A stretch of 64,000 bases of DNA, taken from contig JBQCHL010000018.1 in the NCBI GenBank assembly GCA_051954695.1, forward strand, positions 310,001 to 374,000, read 5' to 3'. This document shows, one piece after another, positions 58,383-64,000 of the stretch (the first letter of the stretch is position 1; every line of letters begins with the position of its first letter). The position numbers were made by a program, and so were the translations under genes. The notes below the pieces were generated by a model. It saw only the letters and a list, made by a program, of their open reading frames with translations. It was not told where the DNA came from and did not search any database. The stretch is from Terrimonas_A sp051954695 (GTDB lineage: Bacteria; Bacteroidota; Bacteroidia; Chitinophagales; Chitinophagaceae).

Positions 58383-60344
58383 ATGCAACGGATAATCTTT
58401 ATGTTGGTACCCCTCGTGATTTGCTTGCTTGCATTCCGCCCTCTGAATTTTCAAACGGTGTATGGTAAAATAACAGACGAGGATGGTAATCCCCTTGTAG
58501 GAGTAACAATAGCTGTAAAAGGAACAAAAATGGCTACCTCGTCTAATGCCCAAGGCACTTACCAGATCAGTGTGAATAATGAAAAAGCCACGCTTGTATT
58601 TTCTGCAGTTGGTTTTAAATCGAAGGAAGTAAAGGTCAAAGGCAGGACCGAAATAAATGTTTCATTGGCCTTTCACACTGAAAATCTGGAGGAAGTAGTG
58701 GTTGTAGGCTATGGACTGAAAGATGAAACGGCTAACTATGAAACACGGATATCACCAACCAGTGGGTATCTGCAACAAAGCCAGCAGAAGGCTTTGCAGG
58801 GAAGAATTGCTGGAGTTGCGCTCAACGGTAATGCTGGCTATAGTCGTAATGGTGGATATAGGGACCAGGCGCCGGTTCATTTCAATACAGAAGACTACGA
58901 TGCGATCAATGAAACCCGTTTTCTTAAAACATCAGATAACCCGCTTTCCACTTTTTCTATCGATGTGGATGCTGCATCTTACAGCAATGTACGCCGCTTT
59001 TTGAACCAGGGACAGTTGCCTCCTTCCGGTGCTGTTCGTATAGAGGAAATGATCAATTATTTCAAGTATGATTATCCTCAACCTGCTGGCGAACATCCAT
59101 TTTCCATCAACACAGAAATATCCGATGCTCCCTGGAATAAGGACCATAAGCTGGTGCTGATCGGCTTGCAGGGAAAAAAGATAGCTGCAGGAAATCTGCC
59201 TGCATCCAACCTCGTATTCCTGATCGATGTATCAGGCTCAATGGACGATCCGGATAAACTTCCGCTGGTAAAAGCTTCGATGAAAATGCTCGTTGATCAG
59301 TTAAGAGAACAGGACAAAGTGGCTATTGTAGTGTATGCAGGTGCAGCAGGCCTGGTGTTGAAGCCAACTTCCGGCAGCGACAAGATCAAAATAAAAGATG
59401 CGATCGATAATCTTAATGCAGGCGGCTCCACAGCGGGCGGCGAAGGCATCCGCCTGGCTTACAAAACAGCCAATGAATTCCTGGTAAAAGGTGGTAACAA
59501 TCGCGTGATACTTTGCACTGACGGGGATTTTAACATAGGTGAAAGCAGTGATGCTGCAATGGAGAAGCTGATAGAAGAAGAACGTAAAACAGGTGTGTTC
59601 CTGACAGTATTGGGTTATGGCATGGGAAATTATAAAGACAATAAAATGCAGAAGCTGGCAGATAAAGGAAATGGCAATCATGCCTATATCGATGGCCTTA
59701 GCGAAGCGAAGAAAGTTTTGGTCAATGAATTCGGGGGTACTTTATTCACCATTGCAAAAGATGTAAAACTACAGGTGGAATTCAATCCTGCTATTGTGCA
59801 GGGTTACCGCCTCATCGGTTATGAAAACAGGATGCTTGCTAAAGAAGATTTCAACGATGATAAAAAAGATGCCGGCGAATTAGGCAGTGGACATACCGTG
59901 ACGGCATTGTATGAGATCATACCAGTAGGAGTGAAGAGCGATTTTCTTGCTACAGTTGACCCGCTGAAATATCAGAAAGGAAAGGGTCAACCCTCAATCA
60001 CCTCATCAGGTGATGAAATGTTTACAGTGAAATTCCGCTACAAAGCACCGGATGGCAACAACAGCCGGTTGCTGGAAAAAGCTGTAAAGAATGAAGGGTT
60101 GCCGTTGAACAGGACTTCTGACAATTTCCGTTTTGCAGCTTCTGTGGCGGAGTTGGGATTGCTGCTGCGCCAATCAGAATTCAAAGGGAATGCTTCGTTT
60201 GACCAGGTGATCAGTTTGGCCAAAGGCGCCCGGGGAGTGGATGAGGAGGGATATAGAAGTGAATTTATCCGGCTGGTAGACAATGCAAAGCTGCTGGCAA
60301 AAGAAAAACCTGTGGTTTCTTCAGAAGAAGTTGGCAAAAGATAA
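58383..60344 (+). CDS. VWA (YfbK-like) protein with SusC-like N-terminal module
   Basis: Signal anchor at about 5-20, then a carboxypeptidase-regulatory-like domain (about 25-95: VYGKITDEDGNPLVGVTIAV), a TonB-box-like EEVVVVGYG (103-111) and a plug-like ALQGRIAGV (137-145) as in SusC proteins, but no barrel. Next is the YfbK N-domain (TFSIDVDAASYSNVRRFL, PPSGAVRIEEMINYFKYDYP) and a VWA domain with MIDAS DVSGS (282-286), ending in a DUF3520 tail. 653 residues from ATG 58383. Probably cell-surface or periplasmic and metal-dependent adhesion-like; the partner is unknown. A terminator follows. Confidence 0.85.
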   Translation: MQRIIFMLVPLVICLLAFRPLNFQTVYGKITDEDGNPLVGVTIAVKGTKMATSSNAQGTYQISVNNEKATLVFSAVGFKSKEVKVKGRTEINVSLAFHTENLEEVVVVGYGLKDETANYETRISPTSGYLQQSQQKALQGRIAGVALNGNAGYSRNGGYRDQAPVHFNTEDYDAINETRFLKTSDNPLSTFSIDVDAASYSNVRRFLNQGQLPPSGAVRIEEMINYFKYDYPQPAGEHPFSINTEISDAPWNKDHKLVLIGLQGKKIAAGNLPASNLVFLIDVSGSMDDPDKLPLVKASMKMLVDQLREQDKVAIVVYAGAAGLVLKPTSGSDKIKIKDAIDNLNAGGSTAGGEGIRLAYKTANEFLVKGGNNRVILCTDGDFNIGESSDAAMEKLIEEERKTGVFLTVLGYGMGNYKDNKMQKLADKGNGNHAYIDGLSEAKKVLVNEFGGTLFTIAKDVKLQVEFNPAIVQGYRLIGYENRMLAKEDFNDDKKDAGELGSGHTVTALYEIIPVGVKSDFLATVDPLKYQKGKGQPSITSSGDEMFTVKFRYKAPDGNNSRLLEKAVKNEGLPLNRTSDNFRFAASVAELGLLLRQSEFKGNASFDQVISLAKGARGVDEEGYRSEFIRLVDNAKLLAKEKPVVSSEEVGKR

Positions 60345-60423
60345 ACCTGATTTTTATGTTAATGTCATTGTGTGTTGAAGGCCTCCTATTGAAAATAATC
60401 ATCTAACAGCCGGTTAGTGATAC

Positions 60424-60449
60424 GGGGCCGGTATTTACCGGCTCCTTTT
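60424..60449 (+). terminator. Rho-independent terminator after the VWA gene
   Basis: Stem 60424-60433 with 60436-60445: seven perfect pairs (GCCGGTA with TACCGGC), one G-U and two more G-C pairs, loop TT, then TTTTA. It ends the VWA transcript, so the gene at 60484 needs its own promoter. Confidence 0.75.
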
Positions 60450-60483
60450 ATGCAAAAACAAGTCCATCATCTAATAACTTTTT

Positions 60484-61497
60484 ATGGCTAAACATATCCA
60501 ATTAACCATTTCCGAACCCTGCCATGAAAGCTGGGACAAAATGAGCACGGTGGAACAAGGCAGGTTCTGTGATTCCTGTCAAAAGAAAGTAATAGATTTT
60601 ACAGGGATGAGTGATGAAAAGCTGGCAGTTTTTTTCCGGAAACCAGACATATCGGTTTGCGGAAGATTCCGAAAAGAACAATTGGAGACTGACCTGGCTA
60701 TCCCTCAGAAGCGGATCCCCTGGATTAAATATTTATTCCAGATTGCCCTGCCGGCTGTTTTGTTTTCGTATAAGGGATATGCTCAACAGGTTAAAGGAAA
60801 AGTGTCTGCGAAGCCCGGTACTTTATTGATAGAACAGGAAAATAAACCAACAGAAAAGAATACACAAACACCGGAGCTTTCTAAAAAAGTGCTGGAGGGC
60901 AGGGTAGTGGATGCTGAAGGAAATGGCATTGGCTATGCCAGTATATGGCGTGAAAATTCTTCACAGGGCACAGCAGCCGACAGTGCCGGATATTTCAGGC
61001 TTACGATAAATGAAGGAGAGCCGCTGATCCTGCTTAAGGTCTCCTATATCGGTTATGAAACCGCCAGCATCCAGGTTGATCTTAAAAAGGGAACTATTAT
61101 CCCGGTCATACGTCTTGAATATGCTGATATGATACTTGGGGATGTTACTGTTGTTGCTGTAAAAAAAAGAGCACCTGCGATCATACTTAAAAAAACTCCT
61201 ATGCTCATTCCTGCAATCATGGATTCTGCATCCAGCCATTTTAAGATGTTTCCTAATCCCCTTGCTCCGGGAAGCAGTTTGAATATTGAACTGATCAATA
61301 AATTAAAGGAGGGGTATTATGATATACTTGTGACCAGTCTTGACGGCAAACAGGCTTTTCAGAAAAAGATATGGATTGATGCAGAAGCTAAAGTAATGAA
61401 CATAGAACTTCCTTTTATGTCTGCGGGTAATTATATCGTCAGCTTGAAGAACAAGAAAAGTGGAAAGGCATTTGGAGAGAAACTCGTGATCCGGTAG
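60484..61497 (+). CDS. CxxC / membrane helix / carboxypeptidase-regulatory / T9SS-CTD-like protein
   Basis: I do not know its function, but its domains are clear. N-terminal cytoplasmic module about 1-65 with Cys13, Cys29, Cys32 and Cys59 (QLTISEPCHESWDKM, GRFCDSCQKKVIDFTGMSDEKL), likely metal-binding; one membrane helix about 80-98 (WIKYLFQIALPAVLFSYKG); a carboxypeptidase-regulatory-like domain about 137-210; and a C-terminal domain about 252-337 (FKMFPNPLAPGSSLNIEL, MSAGNYIVSLKNKKSGKAFGEKLVIR) like the type A sorting signal of type IX secretion substrates. It lacks a cleavable signal peptide, which is at odds with T9SS export. Confidence 0.72.
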   Translation: MAKHIQLTISEPCHESWDKMSTVEQGRFCDSCQKKVIDFTGMSDEKLAVFFRKPDISVCGRFRKEQLETDLAIPQKRIPWIKYLFQIALPAVLFSYKGYAQQVKGKVSAKPGTLLIEQENKPTEKNTQTPELSKKVLEGRVVDAEGNGIGYASIWRENSSQGTAADSAGYFRLTINEGEPLILLKVSYIGYETASIQVDLKKGTIIPVIRLEYADMILGDVTVVAVKKRAPAIILKKTPMLIPAIMDSASSHFKMFPNPLAPGSSLNIELINKLKEGYYDILVTSLDGKQAFQKKIWIDAEAKVMNIELPFMSAGNYIVSLKNKKSGKAFGEKLVIR

Positions 61498-61517
61498 CAG
61501 TTCCTGGGATTGTCTGT

Positions 61518-61591
61518 ATCGCAAAGGGCGCAAAGGATACGCAAAGAACGCCACGTTGCGCTCCTTGCGTATCCTTTGCGCCCTTTGCGAT
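61518..61591. repeat. 34-bp inverted repeat of TTTGCG units
   Basis: Left arm 61518-61551, right arm 61558-61591, two mismatches, loop CACGTT. Each arm carries CGCAAAG units (rc CTTTGCG) two or more times. It fills the 98-bp gap between two convergent genes and resembles the CTTTGTG palindrome at 15912-15975. Confidence 0.9.
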
Positions 61592-61595
61592 CCTT

Positions 61596-62510
61596 CTACG
61601 CAGGGCGACTATTATTAAACGCGGGATGGAAATTCTCGAGTGTCTTTCTCAAAAACTCCCTGTCCAGGTGAGTATATATTTCTGTTGTCGTAATACTCTC
61701 ATGCCCCAGCATTTCCTGTACTGCACGAAGATCAGCACCGCCTTCCACCAGGTGGGTAGCAAAGGAATGCCGGAATGTATGCGGTGATACGGTTTTATGA
61801 ATGCCTGCTTTTTTCACCAGTTCTTTAATGATAAGAAAGATCATTACCCTGGATAATTTGCTGCCCCGGTTATTCAGGAACACAATGTCTTCATTCCCTG
61901 GCTTGGGCTGCGTGTGCACTCTTATCTGTTTTATATAAAGTGTGAGATATTTGATGGCACTGCTGCCGATAGGCACCAGTCTTTCCTTGTCGCCTTTACC
62001 CAGCACACGGATAAAGCCGACATCGAGATAGAGTTGTGAAAGTTTCAGGTTTACGACCTCGCTCACCCGCAATCCGCAACTGTACATGGTTTCCAGGATG
62101 GCCTTGTTTCTTCCTCCTTCAGGCTTGCTGAGATCCAGTTGTGAAATAATAGCTTCTATTTCGTCATAGCTTAAAACATCCGGTAAAGCCCTCTTCAGTT
62201 TGGGTGCTTCCAGTAAGATAGTGGGGTCAATGCGTGCAATGTTTTCCAGCAAGCAATATTTATAAAAGGATTTGATGCCGGAAATGATCCTGGCCTGTGA
62301 AGTAGGTGTCATCCCAAGCTCCGTGATCCATTTCAGGAACTGCTGCAGTTCTTTCAGCTCGATATCGCCGGGATTCTTTAAAGAAGAAGCCTCCTGCAGG
62401 TATTGCGTTAGCTTGTCAATATCCCGCAGGTAGGCTTCAATGGAATTATCAGCCAGTGATTTTTCCAGTTGCAGATAGGCTTTGAATCCTTTTTTGTAAG
62501 CCTCCCACAT
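61596..62510 (-). CDS. xerD: Site-specific tyrosine recombinase XerD
   Basis: Resolves chromosome dimers at dif together with a second Xer protein. Catalytic residues: Arg148 (YSCGLRVSEVV), Lys172 (GKGDKERLVP), His244 and Arg247 (PHTFRHSFATHL), His270 (MLGHESI), and nucleophile Tyr279 (TTEIYTHLD). The N-terminal SAM-like DNA-binding domain is complete. 304 residues, close to other XerD. FtsK at 39947 is the expected activator. It follows a lipoprotein gene by 23 bp on the same strand; no dif site was recognised in the window. Confidence 0.94.
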   Translation of the reverse strand: MWEAYKKGFKAYLQLEKSLADNSIEAYLRDIDKLTQYLQEASSLKNPGDIELKELQQFLKWITELGMTPTSQARIISGIKSFYKYCLLENIARIDPTILLEAPKLKRALPDVLSYDEIEAIISQLDLSKPEGGRNKAILETMYSCGLRVSEVVNLKLSQLYLDVGFIRVLGKGDKERLVPIGSSAIKYLTLYIKQIRVHTQPKPGNEDIVFLNNRGSKLSRVMIFLIIKELVKKAGIHKTVSPHTFRHSFATHLVEGGADLRAVQEMLGHESITTTEIYTHLDREFLRKTLENFHPAFNNSRPA

Positions 62511-62533
62511 AATAAGCGTTTATAGTTGGCACT

Positions 62534-63190
62534 TTATTTCAGCTCAATGTTTTTTGATTTGACCTGCCATTCATCACCGATCTTTACTTTGGCCCAGATA
62601 CTGGTGGGTGTAATATTTACTGAATCAATAAATTCATGTATTGCATCATAATCAATATCCAGCTTTTGTCCGAAGGTCATCATAGCCTGTTTGCCGGTAG
62701 TCATTTCTTCTACAAAAAGATTGCCGCGGTCTGAATAGGCGATGAGTCCTTGGGCAACGGCAAATTTGGGATCAAATGAATTAATGGCGCTGGTTTTGCG
62801 GCCAAGCGGGTCGCGTCCATTGAAAGGAATTTTCAGAAGATAACCGCGGCCATTGCTGCAATCATTAAAAGCCACCCATGCATAGCTGGTATCTTTAATA
62901 AAGCAACTAACGGCCTGGGGGGTCAGTTTTACAGGGGCGCCAACAAGATCAGGTATACCCAGTTTACGGTTATCACCCATACCACTGTAGCTCCAGGCGA
63001 TAGTGTCAGCATTGCAATTTGCAGCACTGATATACACATAAGGTTTCAGGGGGTGCGCGTCGTCTACAAATTTAAGACTGTCTTTCAAGCAAATAGTATC
63101 GCAGAAAGAAGGCGGGCCGCCAGCAGATTTGCAGGAACTAAAGGCCCATGCGATGGATACGGAGACAACGAGCAAAAGAACTATTCTCAT
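62534..63190 (-). CDS. Hypothetical lipoprotein
   Basis: 218 residues: signal peptide with lipobox (SIAWAFSSCKSAGG) and then a mostly beta-strand mature part with four further cysteines (PSFCDTICLKD, AANCNADT, FNDCSNGRG) that may form disulfides. The sequence includes KPYVYISAANC, GKQAMMTFGQKLDIDYDAIHEFIDSV. No family recognised. Probably outer-membrane anchored. It precedes xerD by 23 bp in the same direction. Confidence 0.7.
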   Translation of the reverse strand: MRIVLLLVVSVSIAWAFSSCKSAGGPPSFCDTICLKDSLKFVDDAHPLKPYVYISAANCNADTIAWSYSGMGDNRKLGIPDLVGAPVKLTPQAVSCFIKDTSYAWVAFNDCSNGRGYLLKIPFNGRDPLGRKTSAINSFDPKFAVAQGLIAYSDRGNLFVEEMTTGKQAMMTFGQKLDIDYDAIHEFIDSVNITPTSIWAKVKIGDEWQVKSKNIELK

Positions 63191-63349
63191 ATTTTATTGG
63201 TTTAGTGAGGGAAACAAAAATAACCAATGAGCCGCTTCGGGAGGAAATAATTTTTTGAACGGCACTACATTAACTTACAGTAAGCCCCTGCACAAAACTT
63301 AATTTTATCTCCCCGATTTAAGTTGTGAATTGTGTTATCCTTTTAGTAG

Positions 63350-63357
63350 TATCTTCG
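63350..63357 (+). promoter_or_regulatory. -7-like box TATCTTCG of the YkgJ-family gene
   Basis: One base off TAnnTTTG, ending 5 nt before the ATG at 63363, the same leaderless geometry as kdsA, fmt and ftsK. Confidence 0.35.
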
Positions 63358-63362
63358 GCGGT

Positions 63363-63872
63363 ATGAGCGAAATGAAACCCTTTAATCTCCGTGCATTTAA
63401 AAAGACAGCCCTGAAAAACAAAGGGCGTTTCAGACGTTTTCTGTCGAAACTGGAAAAGCAACCACCGCGTGGGCTTGAAAAATTGACTGTTGCAGTTGAA
63501 AAGGAAGTGTGGCAGGAAGTGGATTGCCTTTCCTGTGCCAACTGCTGCAAGACAATGACGCCTACTTTTAATAAGGCCGATCTGAAAAGGATCTCCAAAC
63601 ATTTTGGTCAAACCCCTGAAGAGTTCGCGAAGCAATGGTTAAAAAAGGAGAGGGGTGGTGATAGGGACTGGATCAATAAGACCGAGCCCTGCCAGTTTCT
63701 CAATCTCAAGGATAATAAATGCAGTATTTACGCTATCCGCCCTGCTGATTGTGCAGGATTCCCACATCTGCCAAAGAAAATGAAAGATTATGTGCATGTA
63801 CATAAGCAGAATGTCGAGTATTGTCCGGCAACCTATAAGCTGGTAGAGAAAATGATGACGCGTATACCGTAG
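63363..63872 (+). CDS. YkgJ-family cysteine-cluster protein
   Basis: Probable zinc- or iron-binding protein of the CxxCxxCC type: CLSCANCCKTM, then EPCQFLNLKDNKCSIYAIRPADCAGFPHLPKK. These eight or so cysteines follow the family pattern (CxxxCC then Cx8CxIYxxRPxxC). 169 residues from ATG 63363. Members are widespread but functionally undefined. Cytoplasmic. Its TAG is adjacent to the stop of the convergent YraN-like gene. Confidence 0.88.
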   Translation: MSEMKPFNLRAFKKTALKNKGRFRRFLSKLEKQPPRGLEKLTVAVEKEVWQEVDCLSCANCCKTMTPTFNKADLKRISKHFGQTPEEFAKQWLKKERGGDRDWINKTEPCQFLNLKDNKCSIYAIRPADCAGFPHLPKKMKDYVHVHKQNVEYCPATYKLVEKMMTRIP

Positions 63873-64000
63873 TCATAGAAATACATCCTGCAATAAAAAG
63901 TATTCTGCCTCTTTATTTCTGTATACGGTTATAGCCAGGATATCATATTGTATCCATTTATATCCCGGATAAAGTGCCAGGAATCTATTGGCAGCCCGCT
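63873..64000 (-). CDS. 3' end of a YraN/UPF0102-like gene (partial)
   Basis: Only the last 42 codons lie in the window. Reading from the right edge: RAANRFLALYPGYKWIQYDI, then LAITVYRNKEAEYFLLQDVFL and TGA. The pattern of a Trp-x-x-Tyr-Asp strand followed by AEYFLLQDVF resembles the C-terminus of YraN-type endonuclease-fold proteins of Bacteroidota. It abuts the YkgJ stop (tail to tail, no gap). The 5' part is outside the window, so the identity rests on a short stretch. Confidence 0.5.
   Translation of the reverse strand, partial: RAANRFLALYPGYKWIQYDILAITVYRNKEAEYFLLQDVFL

Noticed and set aside
1..64000. tRNA, rRNA, insertion sequences, prophage genes
   Set aside because: No transposase, integrase other than XerD, tRNA cloverleaf or rRNA stretch was recognised in any gap by eye; a covariance search was not possible.

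Overview
The window reads as a chromosomal segment of a Bacteroidota bacterium, most likely in the family Chitinophagaceae. The signs are a SusC/SusD pair with an STN-SusC layout, many carboxypeptidase-regulatory-like domains, a C-terminal domain resembling the type IX secretion (T9SS) sorting signal, an SDR-type threonine dehydrogenase, and promoters with the Bacteroidota -7 box (TAnnTTTG) in place of Shine-Dalgarno-rich leaders. The placement rests on recognising protein families by eye; no database was searched. I see no rRNA, tRNA, insertion sequence, prophage or CRISPR array.

Layout. 1-6834: a small beta-glucan utilisation locus (SusC, SusD, PKD lipoprotein, GH16 endoglucanase) closed by a terminator. 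7159-15881: a coiled-coil membrane protein, thyA-folA, a methyltransferase, a three-gene transhydrogenase operon, an RsmF-like rRNA methyltransferase and a LysM protein. 16017-21425: fmt, a NamZ-like DUF1343 hydrolase, a SlyD-type FKBP, pepT and a flavin monooxygenase. 21619-25130: OmpA-like protein, SPFH protein, ExbB/ExbD pair. 25138-34641: prmC and ribD back to back, then YigZ, a DoxX-like protein, hydroxyacyl-CoA dehydrogenase, and an apbC-PaiB-SDR-kynU-pyrF run. 34626-39660: two small envelope genes, glutaryl-CoA dehydrogenase, shikimate kinase, DUF423 and an orphan 7TM histidine kinase. 39947-50384: ftsK-lolA, a GntR/MFS pair, kdsA, tdh, acylphosphatase, fRMsr, DinB and gamma-glutamyltranspeptidase. 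50679-55227: a PIG-L deacetylase with a GATase-like tail, two unlisted tiny membrane genes and a sodium:solute symporter, probably one operon. 55241-61497: DUF2911, an ECF sigma factor overlapping a membrane anti-sigma/TonB-like hybrid, a VWA protein carrying a SusC-like front end, and a CxxC/TM/CTD protein. 61596-64000: xerD, a lipoprotein, a YkgJ zinc-cluster protein and the 3' end of a YraN-like gene.

Most genes are housekeeping. The unusual content lies between genes. Five long inverted repeats have arms of 29-34 bp, three of them perfect with loops of 0-6 nt. Several short arrays have a strict 7- or 8-bp period (GACTNNN, NNGGTTG, NNGTTTAA), and three of these overlap stop codons. A second pattern is the -7 promoter box ending only 4-7 nt before the start codon of at least eight genes, which predicts leaderless mRNAs.

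ftsK and xerD, the two halves of dimer resolution at dif, are both present but 19 kb apart, and no dif site was identified.
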